Of a stretch of 9,187 nt of DNA, positions 1 to 5,812 are shown piece after piece. Made by a program: the position numbers and the translations under genes. Under the pieces are notes generated by a model that had not been told where the DNA came from, made no database searches, and saw only the letters and a program-made list of their open reading frames with translations. The DNA lies in assembly GCA_041911695.1 (NCBI GenBank), contig JAYROM010000002.1, positions 1-9,187 on the forward strand, read 5' to 3'. The DNA is from Pseudaeromonas sp041911695. GTDB taxonomy: Bacteria; Pseudomonadota; Gammaproteobacteria; Enterobacterales; Aeromonadaceae. How positions within the stretch are numbered: position 1 is the first letter of the stretch; the number at the start of each line of letters is the position of its first letter.

Positions 1-43
1 CTGGAGGCACCAAGGCGCTACACTCTCTATCTGTCTTGATCAT
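1..43 (-). CDS. Possible start of a tyrosine integrase gene, running off the left edge
   Basis: The complement of 41-43 is ATG and opens a frame reading MIKTDRECSALVPP up to the window edge, so only 14 codons are visible. The pattern 'TD..C..L.PP' resembles the first residues of P4-type phage/island integrases, which often begin with a short TD...C/K...KP segment. The context supports this more than the residues do: the frame runs away from a tRNA 3' fragment about 160 bp away, a promoter-like pair lies at 80-108, and short direct repeats that could be arm sites lie in between. The ribosome binding site is weak (GAGA). With so few residues this could equally be a chance ORF. Confidence 0.3.
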   Translation of the reverse strand, partial: MIKTDRECSALVPP

Positions 44-49
44 GCCATT

Positions 50-72
50 CTCGCGTACTTGCTCGCGTACTT
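50..72 (+). repeat. 11-bp tandem direct repeat CTCGCGTACTT
   Basis: CTCGCGTACTT occurs at 50-60 and again at 62-72, separated by one base. It lies just upstream of the putative leftward integrase start. The function is unknown; it could be a binding site or a chance slippage duplication. Confidence 0.5.
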
Positions 73-79
73 AAAAAGC

Positions 80-108
80 ATTGTATAGGGGCAAACCGCA
101 TCGGACAA
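80..108 (-). promoter_or_regulatory. Possible leftward promoter in front of the putative integrase
   Basis: On the minus strand, TTGTCC (108-103) and TACAAT (85-80) are separated by 17 bp, close to the sigma-70 consensus (4/6 and 5/6). The -35 half overlaps the TCGGACA repeat at 101-107. A protein that binds the repeats, such as the integrase itself, could therefore repress this promoter. Confidence 0.4.
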
Positions 109-192
109 TCTCGGATAAGATTTATCGACAAACAATATAAACATCAACATGTTATATGCAAAAAATCGGACAGAATTGGACTGCTTTGGATT
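101..192 (+). repeat. Five short direct repeats TYGGAY in 10-bp phase (possible integrase arm sites)
   Basis: TCGGACA (101), TCGGATA (111), TCGGACA (166), TTGGACT (176) and TTGGATT (186) share the pattern T(C/T)GGA(C/T). Within each cluster they are spaced exactly 10 bp apart, so they face the same side of the helix. They lie between the tRNA fragment (core att) and the putative integrase start, where arm-type sites of tyrosine recombinases are usually found. Binding by an integrase is inferred. Confidence 0.4.
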
Positions 193-205
193 GCAAAAAC
201 AGGGC

Positions 206-250
206 TTCGTAATGCGAAGGTCGTAGGTTCGACTCCTATTACCGGCACCA
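206..250 (+). other. 3' fragment of tRNA-Thr(CGT): attachment-site half (att)
   Basis: From position 206 the sequence matches the 3' part of the bacterial tRNA-Thr with CGT anticodon (E. coli thrW type). It runs from the anticodon loop TTCGTAA (anticodon 208-210) through the variable loop and T-arm (GTAGG-TTCGACT-CCTAT, 223-239) to the acceptor strand TACCGGC (240-246), discriminator A247 and an encoded CCA (248-250). Upstream of 206 the D-arm and the 5' acceptor strand expected of a complete gene (GCCGGTA and onward) are absent, so this is not a functional tRNA. A tRNA 3' end starting at the anticodon loop is the classical crossover region of tyrosine integrases; thrW is a known target. Because the fragment points rightward, the element should lie to its left, with the intact tRNA at its far end outside the window. 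Confidence 0.8.
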
Positions 251-292
251 GTTAAAACAAGGGGTTGCAGCTCATCGGGTTGTGACCCCTTG
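251..292 (-). terminator. Possible factor-independent terminator for the leftward operon
   Basis: CAAGGGGT (258-265) and ACCCCTTG (285-292) form a perfect 8-bp stem with a 19-nt loop. Read on the minus strand, the stem is followed by TTTTAAC, a short T-tract, which fits termination of transcripts arriving from the methyltransferase gene that stops at 431. On the plus strand no T-run follows. The long loop makes it a weaker candidate. The stretch 293-430 holds no gene I can recognise. Confidence 0.45.
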
Positions 293-430
293 ATCATTCT
301 GCCGCTCAAGCATTCTACAACACACCCGAATCAGCCTTGGCGGGGCCGATAGCGGGACAGTGTCAACTCACGGCTATTATCTGCCAACCCGAAGCAGTTA
401 AAGCTCAGCCGTGCGATCCATCACCACATG

Positions 431-1687
431 TCAGTGCGCCCTTACCGGTTCATCACCCGACCAGGCTGCCGCTCCCGGTTTGGCGGCTTCCAATTGCACC
501 AGGCTGATGGCTCGCTCCCAGAAGCCACCTTCGCAATACGCAAAATAGAAGTGCCACAGCCGGATGAAATCCTGGCTATACCCAAGTGTCAGCAACTCGG
601 GGGCCAGCGCCAGAAAGCGCTCGCACCAGTGAGCCAGGGTGCGGGCGTAGTGCTGGCCATGATCATGCAGCCGCACCAGTTGCATGTCAGTCTCCCGCGC
701 CAGCAAGGTTGCCATCTGGGAAACACTCGGCAAGCAACCGCCAGGGAAGATGTAACGCTGGATGAAATCGACATTGCGCAGATACTGCGCATGTCGCTGA
801 TCGGCGATGGTAATAGCCTGGATTAGCAGGCGACCACCGGGTGTGAGCAAGCGGGATATCTGCCGGAAGTAGTCAGGCAAGAAGGCATGCCCTACCGCTT
901 CAATCATCTCGATAGAGACCAGTTTGTTGTACTGCCCCTGCAGATGGCGGTAGTCCTTCAGCAGCAGGGTGATACGATCCTGCAACCCCTCTTGTTCAAT
1001 CCAGGCGCGCGCGTAGTCATACTGTGCTTGAGAGATGGTGGTGGTGGTGACCCGGCAACCATAGTGGCGGGCGGCGTAGATGGCCAACCCGCCCCAGCCA
1101 GTACCTATTTCCAGCAGATGATCTGCCGGCCCCAGCTCAAGCCGCTCACAAATGGTGCGTAACTTGGCCTGCTGCGCCTCCTCTAGCGTGGCCTCAGGGT
1201 GCGGGTAGATGCCGCTTGAATACTGCATATGGCTGTCGAGAAAGCCCTGATAGAGCGCATTGCCCAGATCATAATGGGCAGCAATATTGGCGCGGGAGCC
1301 GGTCAGCGTATTGCGATTGAGCCAGTGTCGCACCTTGTTAAACGGGAAGCTGAGCCAGCCCATACGTCGCTGCAAACTAGCGAGCAGGCGCTGGTTACGC
1401 GCCAGCAAACGCACCAGCGCCGCCAGGTCTGGACTACTCCAGCGCCCCTCCACCCAGGTTTCTCCGGCCGCAATACTGCCCCCGCATAGCACGCGGCGAT
1501 AAAAGGCTGGATCCTGTACTACCAGCTCGGCGTACAAGTCCGTGCCGGTCACCCCGAAGCTGTAGTGCTCACTGCCTTCACGCAGCAGCAGTTGGCCATC
1601 AGTGAGTCGCCCCAGCAGCTTGAACAACATTTGCTTGGCCACTTTATCGAGCAAGGAGGCGGAAATGGTCGATTGCAACAGTTCCAT
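431..1687 (-). CDS. Cyclopropane-fatty-acid-synthase-family SAM methyltransferase
   Basis: 418 residues, a normal length for the family. The protein is cytoplasmic or membrane-associated and is expected to transfer a methyl(ene) group from S-adenosylmethionine to the double bond of phospholipid acyl chains. An N-terminal family domain (about 1-125) is followed by a Rossmann methyltransferase domain with HYDLGN (138-143), SAM motif I LEIGTGWGG (192-200) and the acidic SIEMIEAVGH segment (258-267). It ends with the conserved YIFPGGCLPS (312-321) and the FYFAYCEGGF region (about 380-389). The ATG at 1687 overlaps the TAA of the preceding DUF1365 gene (TAATG), with GGAG in front, so translation is probably coupled. 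It is the last gene of the operon. Relatives in light- or singlet-oxygen-induced clusters include enzymes for methylated or furan fatty acids, so the product need not be a plain cyclopropane acid. Confidence 0.88.
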   Translation of the reverse strand: MELLQSTISASLLDKVAKQMLFKLLGRLTDGQLLLREGSEHYSFGVTGTDLYAELVVQDPAFYRRVLCGGSIAAGETWVEGRWSSPDLAALVRLLARNQRLLASLQRRMGWLSFPFNKVRHWLNRNTLTGSRANIAAHYDLGNALYQGFLDSHMQYSSGIYPHPEATLEEAQQAKLRTICERLELGPADHLLEIGTGWGGLAIYAARHYGCRVTTTTISQAQYDYARAWIEQEGLQDRITLLLKDYRHLQGQYNKLVSIEMIEAVGHAFLPDYFRQISRLLTPGGRLLIQAITIADQRHAQYLRNVDFIQRYIFPGGCLPSVSQMATLLARETDMQLVRLHDHGQHYARTLAHWCERFLALAPELLTLGYSQDFIRLWHFYFAYCEGGFWERAISLVQLEAAKPGAAAWSGDEPVRAH

Positions 1688-2436
1688 TAATGAGTCTCCG
1701 GATGGCTAAAGATGGGAGTTCGTTTGATAAAAAGGCGCAGCGCCTGCCAGTAGATCCCTACCAACACCTGCATTGTCATCCACGGCCAGCGCGCCAACAG
1801 CCGTATGACACCCTGGCGGGAAAGTGGCTCACGGCGTAGCGTCAACGTCGCATCAAAGAGCTTGGCGTCGCCAGATTGGGGGTGACTCTCGATATGGATC
1901 AGCGCCTCCTGCACCGGCGGACGAATGCGCCAGTGGTAACGCATGGCGAGCGCCATAAAGGGGGAGACATGAAAATCTTTGTCGTGAGGCGCCAGCGCCG
2001 CCAGATCCAGCAGGTAATAGTGGCGCTCGTTCCAGGGCGTGTTTGAAACCTCGGCCAGCAGGTAACGGGCGCCGCCTTGCTGATAACAGAAGTAGAAGTT
2101 GACCGGGCTGAAATAGAAACCCAGACAGCGCACATTCCCGAGCAGCAATACGCGCTGCTCGGGGGTCGCCTCGCCGCCTAACGCCGCCACCTTCTGCCAT
2201 ACCGCCTGCTTGAGGGAGCCGCTGCTGCCCTTGAGATAATCCTGACGGTAAAAAGAGAGCAACCCGGCCCGCTCGATGCCGAACCAACGCCCGTGACCGA
2301 ATCCAAGCGTCTCGACCTCATCCAAATCCAGCCCCAACATAAACAGGGTGTAGGAGAAAGCATGGGCTCTGGGGGCAAAACGGCGATGGCGTACCGCCCC
2401 CTGCCAAATGGCGCTAATGGGGTTTGCGGCGTTCAT
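1687..2436 (-). CDS. DUF1365 family protein
   Basis: 249 residues. Recognisable family signatures are the N-terminal H-R-R-F-x-P-R-x-H-x-F-x-Y segment (residues 17-29), FYFSPVNFYFCY (about 106-117), EVSNTPWNERHYY (about 128-140) and the K-DFHVSPFM segment (about 153-161). The many conserved aromatic and histidine residues suggest a lipid-related or membrane-surface role, but no reaction is known to me. The C-terminal segment around residues 213-236 is hydrophobic and may associate with membrane. The start is fixed by an ATGA overlap with the stop of the amine-oxidase gene (2433-2436). Members of this family almost always sit beside a flavin amine oxidase and a CFA-like methyltransferase, as here, so a shared fatty-acid modification pathway is likely. 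Confidence 0.85.
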   Translation of the reverse strand: MNAANPISAIWQGAVRHRRFAPRAHAFSYTLFMLGLDLDEVETLGFGHGRWFGIERAGLLSFYRQDYLKGSSGSLKQAVWQKVAALGGEATPEQRVLLLGNVRCLGFYFSPVNFYFCYQQGGARYLLAEVSNTPWNERHYYLLDLAALAPHDKDFHVSPFMALAMRYHWRIRPPVQEALIHIESHPQSGDAKLFDATLTLRREPLSRQGVIRLLARWPWMTMQVLVGIYWQALRLFIKRTPIFSHPETH

Positions 2437-3719
2437 AGCGTGGCTCCGAATCGTTCCGCCACATCCAGCGCACTGCGCACCCCATCCTCATGAAAACCGT
2501 TGTACCAGTAGGCCCCGCAAAAATGGGTATGCCCCTGACCGCAGATGTCCGCTCTGGCCTGCTGCGCCTGAATAGAGGCCAGTGTAAATACCGGATGGTC
2601 GTAGACGAAGCGGCGTAACACCTGGCGCTCATCCACCTTGCCCGCAGGATTGAGGCTGACACAAAAGGGGGCTGGAGAGTCCAGCCCTTGCAAAATATTC
2701 ATGTTGTAGCTCACCAGCGGACGGGCCTGCTCATCGACGTCGAGCTGATAGTTCCAGCTGGCCCATGCTTTGCGCCGGGTCGGCAGACAACTCATATCGG
2801 TATGTAACCAAACCTCGTTGGCCTGATAGGGCATGGCGCCGAGAATGGCCTGTTCCCGTGCACTGGCATCTTGAAGTAGCCGCAAGGCTTGATCGCTATG
2901 ACAGGCCAGGATCACCTCGTCAAAATGCGCCTCGCCCTCCCGGCTCTGGATCACCACCCCATCGGCTAGGCGCCGGACGCTCAGCACCGGACATGCCAAC
3001 CGGATCTGCTGCTGCCAGTCTGCGGTCAGCGGCCCAAGATACTCTCGCGAACCCCCCGGGATCACGTACCACTGGGGACGATTGGCCACATCCAGCAGGC
3101 CGTGATTCTGGAAAAAGCGCAGGAAAAAACCGAGAGGAAAGGCACGCATGTCTGCCAACGTCGAGGACCAGATGGCCGCCCCCATGGGCAGTATGTAGTG
3201 ACGGGCAAAATAGTCACTAAATCCACCGGCTTGTAGAAACGCCCCCAAGGTCTGCTCGGCGTGCGCTGCGGGTACCACCTCACCTGACGTCAACCCGGTC
3301 GAAGCGTGACTGGCCAACCAAGTTCGTGCCTGCCGATTAAAGCGCAGGATCTCGGCCACAAAGCGATAAAAGCGCGGACTCAGCAAATTACTGCGCTGGG
3401 CAAACAGCGTATCGAGATTGTGGCCGTTGTATTCCAGCCCTGCGGGACTCTTGACCGAAAAGCTCATCTCAGCCGGCTGGCTCGCCACGCCAATTCGCGC
3501 CAGCAGTTTCTGAAAGTTCGGGTAGGTACGATCGTTAAACACGATAAAACCGGTATCGACGGCATAGTTACGCCCCTCCTGTGTCACATCGACGGTGGCC
3601 GTATGCCCGCCCAGTACAGGTGCCGCCTCGAATAAGGTAATGTCATGCAGGCGATGTAGCAGAAAGCCGACGGTGAGCCCCGAAATGCCGGAGCCGATGA
3701 TGGCTATTTTTTTCTTCAT
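2433..3719 (-). CDS. FAD-dependent amine-oxidase-like oxidoreductase (NAD(P)-binding Rossmann)
   Basis: I take the ATG at 3719 (428 residues). It overlaps the stop of the preceding dehydrogenase by ATGA and has AGAGG upstream. A longer frame to 3767 would add 16 residues before the FAD fold. The N-terminus MKKKIAIIGSGISGL carries the dinucleotide-binding GSGISG (9-14), with the ribose-binding acid E31 in TLFEAAPVLGGH. The C-terminus carries the second FAD signature, in the GAYWYNGFHEDG region. The length and pattern match the 'FAD-dependent oxidoreductase / amine oxidase' that travels with DUF1365 and CFA-like proteins in stress- and light-induced clusters. In such clusters it is thought to act as a fatty-acid desaturase or oxidase rather than on amines. 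The substrate is inferred from neighbourhood only. Confidence 0.87.
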   Translation of the reverse strand: MKKKIAIIGSGISGLTVGFLLHRLHDITLFEAAPVLGGHTATVDVTQEGRNYAVDTGFIVFNDRTYPNFQKLLARIGVASQPAEMSFSVKSPAGLEYNGHNLDTLFAQRSNLLSPRFYRFVAEILRFNRQARTWLASHASTGLTSGEVVPAAHAEQTLGAFLQAGGFSDYFARHYILPMGAAIWSSTLADMRAFPLGFFLRFFQNHGLLDVANRPQWYVIPGGSREYLGPLTADWQQQIRLACPVLSVRRLADGVVIQSREGEAHFDEVILACHSDQALRLLQDASAREQAILGAMPYQANEVWLHTDMSCLPTRRKAWASWNYQLDVDEQARPLVSYNMNILQGLDSPAPFCVSLNPAGKVDERQVLRRFVYDHPVFTLASIQAQQARADICGQGHTHFCGAYWYNGFHEDGVRSALDVAERFGATL

Positions 3720-4450
3720 AACGGGCCTCTTTTCAACAACAGCGAGCGGCCAAGGCGCAGCCACCAACTCACCGGCAAGCCGCCGAGCAGGCGTAGTAGC
3801 CAGATAAAACGGCGGGGAAAGTGAATCTGGTGCTGACCGACGTCCAGTCCGGCACGGATGATGCGCGAAGCCTCAGTGACTGACACCAAACAGGGCATGG
3901 GAAACGCATTCTTGGCCGTTAAAGGCGTCTGCACAAAACCGGGCCGGACCAGGGTGACGCCCACCCCTTTGGCCTGCAGATCAAGACGCAACGTTGCAGC
4001 CAGATAATCAAGCGCCGCCTTGGAGGCGCCATACGCCTCGGCCTTGGGCAGTGGCAACCAGCTGACCGAAGAGCTGACAATCGCCAGCCGCGCGCCACGC
4101 GACAAAAGGGGCAAGAAGGCCTCCAGCGCCAGACCGGTCGCGATCAGATTAGTCTCGATAACCCGGGCAAACAGCTCGCCATCAAAGCCATTGTCGAGTG
4201 CCATATATTCGCAGGTGCCGGCATTGAGGATCAGCAGATCCAGCGGTGGCAACTGCTTGGCTACCCCCGCCAGGGCAGCCCGATCCCGCGTATCGAAGGC
4301 CAGAGGGATAATCCCCGCTTGCGCTAGTTGCTCCAGCCGCTGCACACCACGGCCACAGCCCCATACCTGCCAACCGGCATGCTGATAATCTAACGCCAGT
4401 TGTCGACCCAACCCCGAGCTGGCGCCGGTGATCAGCACTCGTCGACTCAT
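3716..4450 (-). CDS. Short-chain dehydrogenase/reductase (SDR)
   Basis: 244 residues, typical of classical SDRs. It has the cofactor motif TGASSGLG (8-15), the structural NAG (76-78), catalytic Asn101, Ser128 in the SSS stretch, and the YxxxK pair Tyr140/Lys144, so the active tetrad is complete. R34 after the second strand suggests NADP(H) preference, which is an inference. The C-terminal region (about 216-240) is rich in Leu/Trp/Arg and may contact membrane. The ATG at 4450 overlaps the stop of the NTF2-like gene by ATGA, and the gene's own stop overlaps the start of the amine oxidase. The substrate is unknown; the operon context points to lipid or aldehyde chemistry. Confidence 0.88.
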   Translation of the reverse strand: MSRRVLITGASSGLGRQLALDYQHAGWQVWGCGRGVQRLEQLAQAGIIPLAFDTRDRAALAGVAKQLPPLDLLILNAGTCEYMALDNGFDGELFARVIETNLIATGLALEAFLPLLSRGARLAIVSSSVSWLPLPKAEAYGASKAALDYLAATLRLDLQAKGVGVTLVRPGFVQTPLTAKNAFPMPCLVSVTEASRIIRAGLDVGQHQIHFPRRFIWLLRLLGGLPVSWWLRLGRSLLLKRGPL

Positions 4451-4875
4451 GACCCCAGCCTCCCCTTGATTAGACGCACCAGCGGCCCCAGCAGGGGCAA
4501 CTGCTCATAGAGCATGGCGCCCAGATCAAAATAGTCCCGGTGCACCATCACCTTGCCCGTGGGATCGAACTCCAGTCGCGTCGCCCCCTCGACCCGGATC
4601 GGCTGACCTGCAGCCAACCGGGGATGAGAGAAGGTCATCACCCAACCGAGCCACGCCTGCGTTCCCTGTTGTTGCTGACTCACTATCTCGAAGCGGCAAT
4701 ACGCCAGGTGTCGATACATGGCGGTGAAGTAGTCATGTAGCGCCGGCAGCCCCTCGATACGATGTGCGGGATCGATAAAAACCACCTCATCGGCGTAAAC
4801 CTCCGGCAACCGATGAAGTTGCTGCAAGTCCAACTGCTGGTACAGGGCAACAAAGCGGCTTAGCGATGTGCTCAT
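4447..4875 (-). CDS. NTF2/SnoaL-like small protein
   Basis: 142 residues. The pattern of an N-terminal helix (FVALYQQLD), then Y-A-D-E-V-V-F-I-D-P-A-H-R-I-E-G, a helix ending in the HDYFTAMYRHL segment, and strands ending in VMVHRDYFDLG is the cone-shaped alpha+beta fold of the SnoaL/NTF2 group. The family includes small-molecule isomerases, hydrolases and accessory proteins. A homologue is commonly the first enzyme gene of SDR/amine oxidase/DUF1365/CFA clusters. The start is supported by AGGAG (minus strand, 4887-4883) seven bases before ATG. The start overlaps an upstream open frame by ATGA (4872-4875), and the end overlaps the SDR start. The biochemical role is not known. Confidence 0.85.
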   Translation of the reverse strand: MSTSLSRFVALYQQLDLQQLHRLPEVYADEVVFIDPAHRIEGLPALHDYFTAMYRHLAYCRFEIVSQQQQGTQAWLGWVMTFSHPRLAAGQPIRVEGATRLEFDPTGKVMVHRDYFDLGAMLYEQLPLLGPLVRLIKGRLGS

Positions 4876-5081
4876 ATGGACGCTCCTGATGATGCAACAC
4901 TCAATTCGATGCCAAGGCTCACCGTCGGCTCGCCTGCGCCTAGCGGACCTTGGCGGCTGACATACACAGCACGGGATGCCATTGGGCCGAGTGCCAGAGG
5001 GCCGTGAGCCAGAGGGCCGGCATCAAACCGCACTTGCCGACCCCACTGGCAAGGCCAGATACTGACTGAAATCTTGTACAT
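4872..5081 (-). CDS. Small uncertain ORF leading the operon, possibly a remnant
   Basis: An open frame begins ATG (5081-5079) with MYKIS and runs 69 codons to a TGA that overlaps the next gene's ATG (ATGA), the same coupling used at the following three junctions. That argues that at least its 3' end was or is translated. I do not recognise the protein. It contains an imperfect triplicate, GPLAH-GPLAL-GPMA, and otherwise no clear domain. The opening MYKIS resembles the first residues of MerR-type regulators, but what follows does not. It may be an internally deleted remnant of a larger gene, or a genuine small protein. A longer start at 5108 would run through the operator region and is less likely. 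No strong Shine-Dalgarno sequence is visible. Confidence 0.35.
   Translation of the reverse strand: MYKISVSIWPCQWGRQVRFDAGPLAHGPLALGPMASRAVYVSRQGPLGAGEPTVSLGIELSVASSGASI
4980..5022 (-). repeat. Imperfect triplicated 15-bp repeat
   Basis: On the minus strand GGCCCTCTGGCTCAC is followed by GGCCCTCTGGCACTC and then GGCCCAATGGCA, three head-to-tail copies of about 15 bp. In the leftward frame they encode GPLAH, GPLAL, GPMA. They look like a slippage or duplication product inside the uncertain small ORF. Confidence 0.55.
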
Positions 5082-5099
5082 GACTGCACTCTTTGTATA
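5075..5099. promoter_or_regulatory. Operator-like pair TGTACA-N13-TGTATA
   Basis: TGTACA (5075-5080) and TGTATA (5094-5099) have the same 13-bp gap as the second pair upstream. The first half overlaps the ATG of the small leftward ORF. The pattern resembles the T(G/A)TACA...TGTA(C/T)A box I recall for class II LitR photosensory MerR regulators; the exact published spacing should be checked. If bound, it would block leftward transcription or initiation. Confidence 0.45.
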
Positions 5100-5120
5100 A
5101 CTCTTCATTCATTTATAGCT

Positions 5121-5149
5121 GTTATACAAAAAAAGGGAAGTTGTATAAC
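5121..5149. promoter_or_regulatory. Perfect inverted repeat GTTATACAA-N11-TTGTATAAC, likely LitR/MerR-type operator
   Basis: GTTATACAA (5121-5129) and TTGTATAAC (5141-5149) are perfect 9-bp inverted arms. A third copy, TTGTATAAC, lies at 5093-5101. The repeat covers the region where the leftward promoter should lie: minus-strand TATAAA (5117-5112) is a fair -10, with only a poor -35 17 bp upstream (CTTCCC, inside the repeat). A poor -35 inside an operator fits a regulated promoter. This is the natural control point of the leftward operon, and possibly of the divergent rightward start at 5226. The assignment to a light-sensing MerR regulator is inferred from motif and operon content. Confidence 0.6.
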
Positions 5150-5225
5150 TATTGTTAACCACAGCCGGACAAGTACGTGTTTGGTTCGCATGGATACAAC
5201 AAGCGCGGGGTGAAGGAGTAAAAGA

Positions 5226-5291
5226 GTGAGTAACAAGACAATGCAGGTAACAAAACCTGAGTCGGAAAACATATTAGAAACAGACAATTGA
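5226..5291 (+). pseudogene. 21-codon ORF with strong RBS, probably the 5' stump of a lost gene
   Basis: GTG at 5226 is preceded by AAGGAG (5213-5218) at an ideal 7-base distance. The frame opens MSNKTMQVTKPE and closes after NILETDN with TGA at 5289-5291. It is divergent from the lipid-type operon and shares its operator region. That is the usual place for the autoregulated regulator or the photolyase of such clusters. A hydrophilic, unstructured 20-residue leader would suit the N-terminal tail of a MerR-type regulator, but no domain is present. After the stop, the sequence shows no continuation in other frames that I can recognise. It could also be a true micropeptide. Confidence 0.35.
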
Positions 5292-5551
5292 GCGCGAATT
5301 GGCTTGCTTAGGCGCGCAGCCCAACTTCCACGCACGGTCAATGTTGGCGTCAATCATCTGTTGTCAGGATGGCGAAGACTTTACCGCCTTAATCGCTTTC
5401 ACACCGATAGTTCACTGCAAAATTGAAACAACTCAGAATCATATTCCAATTATTGGCATAGCTACTGAGTATTGGTTTCTTTTTCACACTTGTACCGAAT
5501 CGTAACATGCACCCCTTCGCGAGAAGCTCACACCTGATGAGTCCACACTGA
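5292..5551. other. About 260 bp with no recognisable gene
   Basis: This stretch has lower GC than the operon and carries stops in all frames that leave only short, non-protein-like ORFs. I see no tRNA, IS terminus, CRISPR or clear promoter here. It joins the truncated ORF on its left to the oxygenase remnant on its right, so it is probably rearranged spacer DNA. Confidence 0.6.
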
Positions 5552-5724
5552 ACGGAGAATGCTGCGCTGAAAGAGACCCGGCTCCCTATCATCAATCTGG
5601 AAGCGCTACTGGGCACAGATGAGCAAAGAGCAACACAGCTGGCGCTGCTGCGCCAAACCGCCCGTGAAGTCGGGTTTTTCTATTTGATCGGCCATGGGCT
5701 GGATCACTGCTGGCGATTCACACC
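5552..5724 (+). pseudogene. Broken N-terminus of a 2-oxoglutarate/Fe(II) oxygenase (isopenicillin-N-synthase-like)
   Basis: The frame from 5567 reads LKETRLPIINLEALLG, then a helix ending REVGFFYLIGHGLD. This is the characteristic N-terminal region (DIOX_N) of the non-haem iron oxygenase family related to isopenicillin N synthase. There is no ATG in this frame after the stop at 5549-5551; GGAGA at 5554-5558 could serve a CTG start at 5567 or an ATG at 5559 that is now out of frame. After GAT (5702-5704) the family-like reading 'LLAIH' continues only in another frame (5707-5721), which implies a one-base loss near 5705. Homology then ends at about 5724, where the beta-lactamase segment begins. 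The His-x-Asp...His iron site and the double-stranded beta-helix core are missing, so no active enzyme can result. Confidence 0.7.
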
Positions 5725-5729
5725 AAAAA

Positions 5730-5758
5730 TTGAACCGTTACACAACGTAACTTGTGAT
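5730..5758 (+). promoter_or_regulatory. Likely promoter of the beta-lactamase gene
   Basis: TTGAAC (5730-5735) and TGTGAT (5753-5758) are separated by exactly 17 bp, each matching the sigma-70 consensus at four positions. It lies right after the oxygenase remnant ends, so the promoter probably came in with, or was formed by, the acquired segment. No regulator site or ampR-like gene is visible, so expression is probably constitutive. Confidence 0.45.
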
Positions 5759-5812
5759 TATGGATTCATCCGGGCAGCATCCTGACGCCCTTCATTTTCT
5801 ATGGTTAATAAT

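Noticed and set aside
40..309. 89-codon leftward ORF across the tRNA fragment
   Set aside because: It is the antisense of the tRNA 3' end (the well-known GNRSRTYDLR-type artefact) and has no RBS or domain.
3719..3767. Upstream start for the amine-oxidase gene (16 extra residues)
   Set aside because: The FAD-binding fold starts right at MKKKIAIIGSG, and the ATGA overlap with RBS at 3719 matches the operon's other junctions.
5105..5353. 82-codon leftward ORF with a hydrophobic stretch
   Set aside because: It runs antisense through the operators and the RBS of the 5226 ORF; it lacks its own RBS, and its hydrophobic run comes from low-complexity AT-rich DNA.
5299..5505. 68-codon rightward ORF in the spacer
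   Set aside because: No Shine-Dalgarno sequence, no recognisable domain, and a composition unlike a coding sequence.
5534..5572. Hammerhead-ribozyme-like core: CTGATGA (5534-5540) followed by GAAA (5569-5572)
   Set aside because: The sequence between them does not form a stem II, and no matching stems I and III or NUH cleavage site were found; the two motifs are short enough to co-occur by chance.
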